This document shows, one piece after another, positions 44,739 to 53,616 of a stretch of DNA of 64,000 bases. Below the pieces are notes generated by a model. That model had not been told where the DNA came from. It made no database searches and was given only the letters and a program-made list of their open reading frames with translations. Within the stretch, counting starts at the first letter, position 1; each line of letters starts with the position of its first letter. Source of the DNA: Mycolicibacter senuensis. GTDB lineage: Bacteria > Actinomycetota > Actinomycetes > Mycobacteriales > Mycobacteriaceae. Both the position numbers and the translations under genes were made by a program. The stretch is from contig NZ_LQPS01000031.1 of NCBI RefSeq assembly GCF_002101885.1, positions 146,089 through 210,088 of the forward strand, read 5' to 3'.

Positions 44739-45575
44739 ATGTCGCAGCACCTGCAGGACAAGGTTGTCGTCGTCACCGGCGCCGGCGGCGGGTTCGGCAA
44801 ACTGATCGCCGAGAAGTGCGCCGCCGGCGGGGCTCGAGTGGTCGGCGTGGACATCGGCGCCGAGAACCTCGCGGCCGTCTTCGACGGCATCCGCGCCGCC
44901 GGACTGTCGGGCACCCACCACCTCGCCGACGTCACCGACATGGGGCAGATGAAGGCCGCCGTGGAACACGCGGTGCAGACCTTCGGCGCGGTGGACGTCA
45001 TCGTCAACAACGCCGGCGTGATGCCGCTGGCCTACTTCGCCGACCACGACAAAGCCTGGCAGCAGTGGCACCGCGCGATCGACATCAACATCAAGGGCGT
45101 GGTGAACGGAATCTCGGCCGTCTACGACCAGATGATCGGTCAAGGCCGCGGCCACGTCGTCAACATCTCGTCGATCTACGGCAACGCCGGGGTGGCCGGT
45201 TCGGGGGTCTACAGCGCGACCAAGGCCGCGGTCACCGTGCTCTCGGACTCGCTGCGCAGCGAGGCCAAGGGCAAGATCAAGGTGACCACGGTCAAACCGA
45301 CCGGCGTGCTCGGCACCAACCTGGGCAGCGGGGTGGTCAACGGCGCGGCGATCATGGGCATCGTCGGTTCACGCGCCGAGAACTACATGCAGTCGATGAC
45401 CGAATGGGCCAACGGCACCCTGGCCGCCGAGCAGACCGACGTCGACTCGGTGAAGTACTGGCTGATCACCCCCGAGGACCTCGCCGCGGCCGTGGTCGGA
45501 GTGATCGACCAGCCGTGGGGCATCAGCATCAGCGACATCACCGTGCGGGCCAGCGGCGAAGACTACATCTACTGA
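44739..45575 (+). CDS. Short-chain dehydrogenase/reductase
   Basis: A 278-aa SDR. TGAGGGFG cofactor motif (residues 13-20), NNAGVM, Ser in NISSIYG and catalytic YSATK are present. GGGAGG precedes ATG 44739. The ligase genes follow after 35 bases and with an 8-base overlap, so the three form one operon for activating and oxidising a fatty or aryl acid. Specific substrate unknown. Confidence 0.88.
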   Translation: MSQHLQDKVVVVTGAGGGFGKLIAEKCAAGGARVVGVDIGAENLAAVFDGIRAAGLSGTHHLADVTDMGQMKAAVEHAVQTFGAVDVIVNNAGVMPLAYFADHDKAWQQWHRAIDINIKGVVNGISAVYDQMIGQGRGHVVNISSIYGNAGVAGSGVYSATKAAVTVLSDSLRSEAKGKIKVTTVKPTGVLGTNLGSGVVNGAAIMGIVGSRAENYMQSMTEWANGTLAAEQTDVDSVKYWLITPEDLAAAVVGVIDQPWGISISDITVRASGEDYIY

Positions 45576-45610
45576 CACCGAGATCTGCTGACACCGAGGC
45601 GGCCGTCACG

Positions 45611-47137
45611 ATGTATCCCGGCGTTCACGCGGCGACCACGCCCGACAAGCCGGCGATCATCGTCGCCGACACCGCAGAGACCCTCACCTACGGCCAACTC
45701 GACACTCGCTCGCTGCGGTTCGCCCGCCACCTCTACGACGTCGGTGTCCGGCCGGGCGACCACATCGCGGTGCTCTGCGACAACCAGCCGCGCGCATTGG
45801 AGATCTACTGGGCCGCCATGCGTTCCGGGCTCTACATCACGTTCATCAACTCGCACCTGACCGCCGGGGAGGTCGCCTACGTCGTCAACGACTGCGATGC
45901 GCAGACGTTGGTGATCGCCGAGAAATACGCCGGCATCGCCGCGGCGGTGATCGCCCGGACACCCCGGGTCACTCGCCGGATCGCAACCGGTCCCATCGAC
46001 GGTTTCGACGACTACGAGAGCCTGGTGGCGGCCGCCTCGACGCAACCGCTGCCGGCGCAGCCGTGCGGCGCGGACATGCTCTATTCGTCGGGCACAACCG
46101 GGTTCCCCAAGGGGATCAAGGTGCCGTTGCCCGGCCGCGACGTCGACGCGCCGGGCGACCGGATCACGGGATTGTTCGCGCCGCCGATGGGTTTGACTGT
46201 CGATTCGGTCTACCTGTCGCCGGCCCCGATCTACCACTCGGCCCCGCTGCGGTTCATGGCCATGGCGCACCGGGTCGGTGCCACGGTGGTGATGATGCGA
46301 CACTTCGACGCCGCGGACGCGCTGCGGTCCATCGAACGCTACCGGGTCACTCACAGTCAGTGGGTGCCGACGATGTTCGTCCGGATGCTCCGACTCGACC
46401 GGCGGATTCGTGACGCCTATGACCTGTCATCGCAACGCTGCGCGGTACATGGCGCCGCGCCCTGCCCGGTGGAGGTCAAACGCGCCATGATCGATTGGTG
46501 GGGGCCGATCCTGCTGGAGTATTACTCGGCCACCGAAGCCGCCGGCACCACCATCATCGACAGTCACGACTGGTTGTCGCATCCCGGCTCGGTCGGCAAA
46601 CCGGTACTGGGCGTTGCCCATATCTGCGACGACCGTGGCGGCGAGGTCGCGGCCGGAGAGCACGGCACCGTCTACTTCGAACGTGACGCCGCGCCGTTCG
46701 AATACCACAACGACCCGCAGCGCACCGCCGACACCCGCCACCGGGACCATCCGAACTGGACGACCACCGGTGACGTCGGATACCTCGACGCCGACGGCTA
46801 CTTGTACCTCACCGACCGCAAGTCGTTCACGATCATCTCCGGCGGGGTCAACATCTACCCGCAGGAGATCGAGAACGCGCTGGCACTGCACCCGGCGGTG
46901 CTGGATGTGGCCGTCATCGGCGTCCCCGATGAGGAGATGGGGCAGTCGGTGCTGGCAGTGGTCCACCCGGCCGCCGAGGCCGGCCCGCGCGACGAGTTGA
47001 CCGCAGCGCTGGATCGGTTCCTGCGGGAGCGCCTGGCCCACTACAAGGTGCCCCGCCGCTATGAGTTCAGCACCGACCTGCCGCGCACAGCGACCGGCAA
47101 GCTGGTCAAGGGACGACTGCAGGAGCGTTATGCCTGA
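45611..47137 (+). CDS. Acyl-CoA synthetase (FadD-like)
   Basis: A 508-aa adenylate-forming ligase. AMP-binding P-loop YSSGTTGFPKGIK, the YSATEAAG motif, the TGDVGYLDADGYLYLTDR hinge and the terminal catalytic lysine in TATGKLVKG are all present. It adenylates a carboxylic acid and transfers it to CoA. ATG 45611 is the first in-frame start after the SDR. Mid-length like bacterial FadD proteins; chain-length preference cannot be read. Overlaps the next ligase by 8 bases. Confidence 0.87.
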   Translation: MYPGVHAATTPDKPAIIVADTAETLTYGQLDTRSLRFARHLYDVGVRPGDHIAVLCDNQPRALEIYWAAMRSGLYITFINSHLTAGEVAYVVNDCDAQTLVIAEKYAGIAAAVIARTPRVTRRIATGPIDGFDDYESLVAAASTQPLPAQPCGADMLYSSGTTGFPKGIKVPLPGRDVDAPGDRITGLFAPPMGLTVDSVYLSPAPIYHSAPLRFMAMAHRVGATVVMMRHFDAADALRSIERYRVTHSQWVPTMFVRMLRLDRRIRDAYDLSSQRCAVHGAAPCPVEVKRAMIDWWGPILLEYYSATEAAGTTIIDSHDWLSHPGSVGKPVLGVAHICDDRGGEVAAGEHGTVYFERDAAPFEYHNDPQRTADTRHRDHPNWTTTGDVGYLDADGYLYLTDRKSFTIISGGVNIYPQEIENALALHPAVLDVAVIGVPDEEMGQSVLAVVHPAAEAGPRDELTAALDRFLRERLAHYKVPRRYEFSTDLPRTATGKLVKGRLQERYA

Positions 47138-48698
47138 CTGGGATTCGCCGGCGTTCACCGCGGCCGAGGTAGCCCGCTACCACGACGCCGGGTGGTGGTC
47201 GCAGACCACGCTGTCGGATGCGGTTCGCCGCAACGCGCAACGTTTCCCGGGCCGGCCCGCCTATGTCGACCATCCCGGCGCGGGACTGACGTGGCGGGAG
47301 TTCGACACGGCGGCGGACACCCTGGCGGCCAGGCTTGCCGGCGCGGGAGTGTCGCCGCGCGACCGTATCGCGGTCTGGCACGGCGATTCCGCGGCCATTC
47401 ACGTGCTGTTCGTGGCGATCGAGCGGTGCGGCGCGGTGGTGGTGGGCATCGGTGCACGCGCCGGGATCCGCGAGGTGACGGCGATCCTGGCCGCAGCGCA
47501 GGCCGAGCTGCTGATCACCGACGCGCAGCGGCAGGCGGCCGCGGCCGACCTCGAGGTCCACACCCTGCGCATCGATGCGCTGGACGGCGCCGTCGAGATC
47601 GGGGCGCCGGGGCCGCAACTCGGCGCCGACGACGTCTTTCTGATCAACTCCACCTCCGGCACCACCGGGCTGCCCAAGTGCGTCGTGCACACCCAGAACC
47701 GCTGGCACTACTTCCACCAGCTGGCCGTCGCCAACGGACAGCTGAGCTCTGAAGACATTTTTCTGCCGATCATCCCGACCCCGTTCGGTTTCGGGCTCTG
47801 GACCAGCCACACCACCCCGATTCACCTCGGTACCACGGCGATCCTGCTGGACCGGTTCACCGCCGCGGCGACCTGCGCTGCCATAGCCGAACACCGTGTC
47901 ACCGTCTTATGTTGTGTCAGCACGCAATTGACGATGCTGATGGCCGACCCCGCGAGTCGGGCGTTCGACCTGAGCTCGCTGCGGGTGGTGTTCACCGGCG
48001 GCGAGGCGCTGCCCTACCGTCCGGCCGCGGAGTTCGAGGAGCTCACCGGGGCCACGATCCTGCAGTTCTACGGTTCCAACGAGACCGGCCTGCTCAGCGC
48101 GACCACCCTCGACGACCCGCTGGAGCGGCGGCTGCGCACCGGGGGGCGGATCGTTCCGGAGATGGCGGTCCGGCTGTTCGGCGGCGAGGACGGTGACACC
48201 GACGTGACCGACAGCGGTCGCGGCCAGCCGGCCTGCCGGGGACCGGCCACCAGCCTCGGCTATCTGGGCGGTGCCGATCACGACAAACTGTTCACTGCCG
48301 ACGGCTGGATGCGCATGGGCGACATCTGCGAGATCGACGCCGACGGCTACCTCAGCGTCACCGGCCGCACGTCGGACTTCATCCTGCGGGGCGGCAAGAA
48401 CATCAGCGCCGCGCAGGTCGAGGACGCCGTCATGACCCACCCGGCGATCGCGGTGGCCGCCGCGGTGCCGATGCCCGACGAGGTGTTCGGCGAGAAGGTG
48501 TGCGTCTATGTCGAGCTCGCCGATGCGCTGGTCGCCGGCACCGGCAATCTGGAGCTGCCCGAACTCGTGGAGCATCTGCTGGCCCTCGGGGTGTCGAAAG
48601 AACTCCTGCCCGAACGTCTCGTCATCGTCGACGAACTGCCGCGGTCCTCCGGCGGCAAGATCGCCAAAGGGCAGCTGCGGCAACAGGTCCGCGGTTGA
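47130..48698 (+). CDS. Acyl/aryl-CoA ligase, AMP-dependent
   Basis: A 522-aa second ligase, not closely similar to the one before it. P-loop NSTSGTTGLPKCVV, YGSNETGL, and the C-terminal GRTSDFILRGGKNIS with lysine in SSGGKIAKG fit aryl- or short-acid ligases such as cyclohexanecarboxylate- or dihydroxybenzoate-activating enzymes. Having two ligases and an SDR in one operon suggests successive steps or two substrates of one pathway. Confidence 0.85.
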   Translation: MPDWDSPAFTAAEVARYHDAGWWSQTTLSDAVRRNAQRFPGRPAYVDHPGAGLTWREFDTAADTLAARLAGAGVSPRDRIAVWHGDSAAIHVLFVAIERCGAVVVGIGARAGIREVTAILAAAQAELLITDAQRQAAAADLEVHTLRIDALDGAVEIGAPGPQLGADDVFLINSTSGTTGLPKCVVHTQNRWHYFHQLAVANGQLSSEDIFLPIIPTPFGFGLWTSHTTPIHLGTTAILLDRFTAAATCAAIAEHRVTVLCCVSTQLTMLMADPASRAFDLSSLRVVFTGGEALPYRPAAEFEELTGATILQFYGSNETGLLSATTLDDPLERRLRTGGRIVPEMAVRLFGGEDGDTDVTDSGRGQPACRGPATSLGYLGGADHDKLFTADGWMRMGDICEIDADGYLSVTGRTSDFILRGGKNISAAQVEDAVMTHPAIAVAAAVPMPDEVFGEKVCVYVELADALVAGTGNLELPELVEHLLALGVSKELLPERLVIVDELPRSSGGKIAKGQLRQQVRG

Positions 48699-48711
48699 TC
48701 GCGCTCTGCCG

Positions 48712-49422
48712 TTATTGATAGCCCTCGTAGACCTGCGATGGGCCCTCGGGGGTGATGAGATAGCCCACCGTCGCGATGTGCACGTCGCCGACCGGGTCGA
48801 GCTCGCGGTAGCCGCCGAACAGTTCGACGTCGTCGTCTTGCAGGCCGACCCGGAAGCCGCCCCACAGGTAGGGCACCGGGAACCACAGCTGCTTTCCCGG
48901 CAGCTCGTGCAGCACCTCGACCGGGGGATACCGGAACATCTGCCGCAGATCGACGCCGCGGAACAGCTGCTGGATCAGGTCGTCGATGATCCCGGTGAGC
49001 TGGGTGTCGAGCGCGGCGACCCGGTCGCGGTCCAGCGGCGCCGCCGGCGGTTTGAGGACCTCCAACAGCTCGGCAGGCCGGTGGTGCTCGACGGCGATGT
49101 CGTAGGCGGTGCGCCCGGCGGCGTCGGGCTGGCTGCGCAGGGCGCCCCGCTCGATCAGCCAAGACGCGACGTCCGGCGGCGCCCCGTGCCAGCCGGCCTG
49201 ATGCAGCACGGTCAGCCAGGTCTTGCCGCCGGGTCGCCAGGCCTTGATGTCGACCACGTGGTCGCCGCGGTCGAGTTCGCGAACCACCTTGCGCCACTTG
49301 CCTCGTTTGGCGGCGTCGGCCAGATACAACGCGGCCTGCGCCTGGCGGTTGCCCAGCAGCGAGCGGTCCATCACGCCCGGCCACAGCGGCGCATTGTTGC
49401 GGATCTCGGCGTAGGTCGTCAC
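48712..49422 (-). CDS. Ankyrin-repeat protein
   Basis: A 236-aa protein with two or three ankyrin repeats in residues about 30-125 (ADAAKRGKWRKVVREL, TVLHQAGWHGAPPDVASWLI, AAGRTAYDIAVEHHRPAELLEV), then a beta-rich C-terminal domain ending QVYEGYQ. It has no signal peptide. The role is probably protein binding; no partner is evident. It is convergent with the ligase operon. Confidence 0.75.
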   Translation of the reverse strand: MTTYAEIRNNAPLWPGVMDRSLLGNRQAQAALYLADAAKRGKWRKVVRELDRGDHVVDIKAWRPGGKTWLTVLHQAGWHGAPPDVASWLIERGALRSQPDAAGRTAYDIAVEHHRPAELLEVLKPPAAPLDRDRVAALDTQLTGIIDDLIQQLFRGVDLRQMFRYPPVEVLHELPGKQLWFPVPYLWGGFRVGLQDDDVELFGGYRELDPVGDVHIATVGYLITPEGPSQVYEGYQ

Positions 49423-49467
49423 CGTGGCATCCTCTCGCGGTTCGGGCCACGATACGTGAACTCGCAG

Positions 49468-50859
49468 CTATGGATCTGCGTGGGGAGCATCCAGGAGCTC
49501 CTCCGGATGGTGCAGATGGTTGATCTGCGGTGGGCTGGTGCCGTCGGTCCAGGCCAGGCGCCCTTGCTCGGTGACGTGAGTGTGGAGGTCGCCGCGCGTG
49601 GCAGCGCCGTGGTCGGCGCCGCAGGCGAAGTAGAGCGCGTCGGCGTCGGTGCGGCCGTCGGGGTCCCAGTCCGGCGAATGGTGGACCTCGCAATGGTAGC
49701 CGGACTCCGAACAGTTCGGCCTGGTGCAGCCGTGGTCGCGGGCGTGGCAGATGATCCGGTGATCCAGGGTGGCGATGCGTTTACTGCGGCCCAGGTACAA
49801 CGGGCGCTCGCAGTGGTCGTCGAAGACCGCCAGGTAATGAATCGAGTTGGCCGCCATGCGAATCAGGTCGCGCATGGGCAGGCGGCTGCCCCCGCCGGTG
49901 CGGGCCGCAGGCGGCATCGGGATCTCCGGGTTGGCCATGGCGCGGGCCGCCTGGTCGAGGTCGGCGAGTTTGGTGGTGACGATGACTGTCACCGGAACGC
50001 CGCGGTGGGTGCCCATGGCGCCGGACTCGATGCCATGGCGCAGCGCGAGTTTGAGCGCATCGTGGTCGCGTTGTCCCGACGAACGGGTGTCGCGGCCGGC
50101 GGAGCCGTCGGGTTGGCGGTGGCCGGGGCGGACCGCGGCGAAGACGGCCTCGAGGTAGGCGCGGGCTTCGGGGTCGACGCAGCCGGAGAGTCGGCTCATC
50201 CCGTCGGGGCCTTGGCGGCCCAGGACAAGGTTGCGTCGTCGTTCCCGGTCTTCGTCGGTGAAGTTCCCGTCCGGGTTGAGACGGTCGGCGATGGCGTGTC
50301 CGATGGCGGTGACGAAGGCGGCGTCCTGCTCGGTGGCGTGGCGTGCCAGGGTACGTTCGGCAGCCTCACGATCGGCCGGCGCGACCTTCGCGGGTAGTTC
50401 GTCAAGGGCTTTGGTGACCGCTTTGATGTGGTCGTCGCCGATGCGGCCGTCCTCGACAGCGGCGGCGGTTTCGGGAAGTTCGGGTGGGGTCGGGGGTCCG
50501 GTCAGGTTGCGTCGCGGGCGGATACGTGCGGCGATGCGGAACCGGCGTCGGACCTCGGCTCGGGTGATGCGCAGGCGCGACCACAGCAGGTCCGTGATCT
50601 TGGTGTCGGCGGGCAGTCGGGGGTCCTCGGGACCGTCGGCCGGGTCGGCGATCTCGCCGAACATGCGGTAGGACAGACCGCGATTGACTCGATGCTGGGT
50701 TTCGAGGTGTTCGGCGACTTCGACGCGAAACGCGTTGCCGACGATGTCGGTGTCGGCGCAGCGGAGTCGGGCCTGGGCATCATCGATCAGTGCCAGGTCC
50801 GCGCGGATGGCCGCGCGGGCCGCCGCCGCGGGAGGGAGGACCTGATCGGGTTCGGACAC
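49468..50859 (-). CDS. 13E12/DUF222 family HNH endonuclease-like protein
   Basis: A 463-aa protein. The DUF222 helical region fills residues about 15-340, and the C-terminal HNH nuclease signature is CTRPNCSESGYHCEVHHSPDWDP with zinc-type Cys residues. GGAGGTGT lies just before GTG 50859. The 13E12 repeat family is present in many copies in mycobacterial genomes and serves as an attachment target for phage-like elements (phiRv1 in H37Rv). Cleavage activity is unproven. It is directly beside the remnant of a restriction subunit, so this may be a site of past insertion. Confidence 0.87.
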   Translation of the reverse strand: MSEPDQVLPPAAAARAAIRADLALIDDAQARLRCADTDIVGNAFRVEVAEHLETQHRVNRGLSYRMFGEIADPADGPEDPRLPADTKITDLLWSRLRITRAEVRRRFRIAARIRPRRNLTGPPTPPELPETAAAVEDGRIGDDHIKAVTKALDELPAKVAPADREAAERTLARHATEQDAAFVTAIGHAIADRLNPDGNFTDEDRERRRNLVLGRQGPDGMSRLSGCVDPEARAYLEAVFAAVRPGHRQPDGSAGRDTRSSGQRDHDALKLALRHGIESGAMGTHRGVPVTVIVTTKLADLDQAARAMANPEIPMPPAARTGGGSRLPMRDLIRMAANSIHYLAVFDDHCERPLYLGRSKRIATLDHRIICHARDHGCTRPNCSESGYHCEVHHSPDWDPDGRTDADALYFACGADHGAATRGDLHTHVTEQGRLAWTDGTSPPQINHLHHPEELLDAPHADP

Positions 50860-50989
50860 ACCTCCAACGTATCGAACAATTGTGCGAATATTGGGGGTCG
50901 TACGGTGCTCTGTGAATGAACCGGGCAACTGTGGATGGATCTCCTGAAACCGCGCCGGCCGACAACGCCGTCGAACAGTCCACGGTGGT

Positions 50990-51256
50990 TGCGACGTCGC
51001 ACAGCAGCGGCTGCGGGGGGATGGCACAGAGTTCACCGTCGAGCAGATCCGATTCGTCAACCTCATCATCGATGAGGTGACAGCCAACGGGGTGATGGAA
51101 CCCGCACGTCTCTATGAATCGCCTTATACCGACCACGCACCGCGCGGGCCGGAAGGGATGTTCGGCGACGCCGAGGTGGGCGGCATCGTAGCCATCCTGC
51201 GCGCGGTCAAAAACCACGCCGTCCCGCACCAAGGAACTGTCAGCGGCGTTCGGTAG
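50990..51256 (+). pseudogene. Remnant of type I restriction HsdR-like C-terminus
   Basis: An open frame without a start codon, from about 50990 to the TAG at 51254-51256. It encodes FTVEQIRFVNLIIDEVTANG, then VMEPARLYESPYTDHAPRGP and EGMFGDAEVGGIVAILRAV. This matches the conserved end of HsdR/EcoEI-type restriction subunits (helicase family). The motor domains are missing; upstream lies only the divergent HNH gene. It is therefore a decayed tail, left when the rest was lost. The stop is 11 bases before tex. No hsdM or hsdS gene is in the window. Confidence 0.6.
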
Positions 51257-51267
51257 GGTCCGTCGGC

Positions 51268-53607
51268 GTGACCGCGAACCTCGCCCTCAAACCGGTAAGC
51301 GCCCGCCTCGCCGATGAATTGGCGGTGGCAGAGCGACAGGTCGCCGCGGCTGTCGCGTTGCTCGACGAGGGGGCGACGGTGCCGTTCATCGCCCGCTACC
51401 GCAAGGAGGTCACCGGCAGCCTGGACGACGGGCAGCTGCGAACTCTCGAGGAGCGGCTGCGGTACCTGCGTGAACTCGATGACCGCCGGGCCGCCGTGCT
51501 GGCCTCGATCGAGGAACAGGGCAAGCTCACCGATGAGCTCAGCACCGCGCTGTTGGCCGCCGACACCAAGGCGCGGGTCGAGGACATCTACCTGCCGTAC
51601 AAGCCGAAGCGCCGCACCAAGGCGCAGATCGCCCGCGAGTCCGGTCTGGAACCGCTTGCCGACCGGTTGCTGGCCGACCCGACGCTGGACCCGCAACAGC
51701 TCGCCGGGGAATTCACCGGGGAGGACGTCGCCGACGCCGCGGCGGCGCTGGTGGGCGCGCGTGCCATCCTGGTCGAGCGCGCCGCCGAGGACGCCGAACT
51801 GGTGGGGGCCGTGCGGGAGAAGTTCTGGTCCTGCGGGTCGCTGCGGACCACGCCCCGGTCTGAGGATGCTGCGAAAAGTGCTGCCGCGCAAAAATTCCGC
51901 GACTATTTCGAGTTCAGCGAGGCGTTGGAGACGATGCCGTCGCACCGGGTGCTGGCGGTGCTGCGCGGCGAGAAGGAGGAGGCCCTGGCGTTGTCCTTCG
52001 GCGGCGGCGACGCCGAGCCCTATCAGGCGATGGTGGCCAAGTCGCTGGGCGTGGACATGGCCGCTTCCGGCCGGGCGACGCCCTGGCTGGCCGAGACGGT
52101 GCGGTGGGCGTGGGAGACCCGGCTGGCGTTCTCGGCCGCCGTCGATGCCCGGATGCGGCTGAAGCAACGCGCCGAATCCGATGCGGTGAGGGTGTTCGCC
52201 ACGAACCTCAAGGACCTGCTGCTCGCGGCCCCGGCCGGCAACCGCACCACCCTCGGGCTGGACCCGGGGTTTCGCACCGGCGTCAAGGTGGCCGTGGTGG
52301 ACGGCACCGGAAAGGTGCTCGACACCTGCGCGGTCTTCCCGCACCAGCCGCAACGGCAGTGGGATCAGGCCAAAGCGATGCTGGCCGCGCTGATCGCCCG
52401 GCACGATGTGGACCTGATCGCCGTCGGCAACGGCACCGCGTCGCGGGAGACCGATGCCCTGGCCGGCGAGCTGATCGCCGACCTCAAGGCCGCCGGCGCC
52501 GCCGCGCCGGTCAAGGCGATGGTCAGCGAGGCCGGCGCCTCGGTCTATTCGGCGTCGGCTTACGCCGCACACGAACTACCCGACCTCGACGTCACGCTGC
52601 GCGGGGCGGTGTCGATCGCGCGGCGGCTGCAGGACCCACTGGCCGAGCTGGTCAAGATCGAACCGAAGTCCATCGGCGTCGGCCAGTACCAGCACGATGT
52701 TTCGCCGGGAAACCTGGCGCGCAGCCTCGACGCGGTGGTCGAAGACGCCGTGAACGCCGTCGGCGTCGACCTCAACACCGCGTCCGCGCCCCTGCTGGCC
52801 AAAGTGTCGGGCGTCTCGGAATCGCTGGCCGAAGCCATCGTGACGCACCGCGAACAGGCCGGGCCGTTCCGGAATCGGGCCGCCCTGCGGGGCGTGCCGA
52901 GGTTGGGGCCCAAGGCATTCGAGCAGTGCGCCGGGTTCCTGCGCATCCGCGATGGCGACGACCCGCTGGACTCCTCCGGCGTGCATCCCGAGGCCTACCC
53001 GGTGGTCCGCCGGATCCTGGACCGCGCGGGCGTCGCACTGGCCGAGATCATCGGCGACGAACGACTGTTGCGGTCGCTGCGGCCCGCCGATTTCGCCGAC
53101 GACCGTTTCGGGGTCCCGACGGTGACCGACATCCTCGCCGAGTTGGAGAAACCGGGCCGCGACCCGCGCCCGGCATTCGCCACGGCGACGTTTGCCGCGG
53201 GTGTGGAGAAGGTGGCCGACCTGAAGGTGGGCATGGTTCTGGAAGGGGTGGTGACCAACGTCGCCGCCTTCGGTGCCTTCGTCGACGTCGGAGTCCATCA
53301 GGACGGCCTGGTGCACGTCTCGGCGATGGCGGACCGTTTCGTCTCCGACCCGCACGAGGTGGTCCGTTCCGGCCAGGTGGTGAAGGTCAAGGTCGTCGAC
53401 GTCGATGTCGACCGTCAGCGGATCGGGCTCAGCCTTCGACTGCGGGACAAGCCGGATCGCGGTTCGGCCGCCAAACCGGCTGCGGGCCGCGACACCGGCA
53501 AGCAGAATCGGGAGCGGCGGCCCGGTAACGGTGCCGGGCGCCGGGACGCGGCCCCGGCCGGCGGGTCGATGGCCCAGGCGCTGCGGGACGCCGGATTCGG
53601 AAAGTGA
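51268..53607 (+). CDS. tex: Tex-family RNA-binding transcription accessory protein
   Basis: A 779-aa cytosolic protein. The N-terminal helical domain leads to a YqgF/RuvC-like fold beginning LGLDPGFRTGVKVAVVD (near residue 328), helix-hairpin-helix motifs (ASAPLLAKVSGVSESLAEAI region) and an S1 RNA-binding domain near 654-722 (VGMVLEGVVTNVAAFGAFVD). A basic low-complexity tail ends the protein. Tex binds nucleic acids and influences transcript processing and toxin expression in other bacteria. GTG 51268. Confidence 0.93.
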   Translation: MTANLALKPVSARLADELAVAERQVAAAVALLDEGATVPFIARYRKEVTGSLDDGQLRTLEERLRYLRELDDRRAAVLASIEEQGKLTDELSTALLAADTKARVEDIYLPYKPKRRTKAQIARESGLEPLADRLLADPTLDPQQLAGEFTGEDVADAAAALVGARAILVERAAEDAELVGAVREKFWSCGSLRTTPRSEDAAKSAAAQKFRDYFEFSEALETMPSHRVLAVLRGEKEEALALSFGGGDAEPYQAMVAKSLGVDMAASGRATPWLAETVRWAWETRLAFSAAVDARMRLKQRAESDAVRVFATNLKDLLLAAPAGNRTTLGLDPGFRTGVKVAVVDGTGKVLDTCAVFPHQPQRQWDQAKAMLAALIARHDVDLIAVGNGTASRETDALAGELIADLKAAGAAAPVKAMVSEAGASVYSASAYAAHELPDLDVTLRGAVSIARRLQDPLAELVKIEPKSIGVGQYQHDVSPGNLARSLDAVVEDAVNAVGVDLNTASAPLLAKVSGVSESLAEAIVTHREQAGPFRNRAALRGVPRLGPKAFEQCAGFLRIRDGDDPLDSSGVHPEAYPVVRRILDRAGVALAEIIGDERLLRSLRPADFADDRFGVPTVTDILAELEKPGRDPRPAFATATFAAGVEKVADLKVGMVLEGVVTNVAAFGAFVDVGVHQDGLVHVSAMADRFVSDPHEVVRSGQVVKVKVVDVDVDRQRIGLSLRLRDKPDRGSAAKPAAGRDTGKQNRERRPGNGAGRRDAAPAGGSMAQALRDAGFGK

Positions 53608-53616
53608 GGGGCCGGC

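Noticed and set aside
43394..45600. Upstream part of a 1247-codon plus-strand frame
   Set aside because: Only its end (from 45611) is the acyl-CoA synthetase; the rest is antisense to the glycosidase and out of frame with the SDR.
49468..51267. Intact insertion sequence or prophage around the HNH gene
   Set aside because: No transposase, integrase, terminal inverted repeat or target duplication was seen; only the 13E12 gene and the HsdR remnant.
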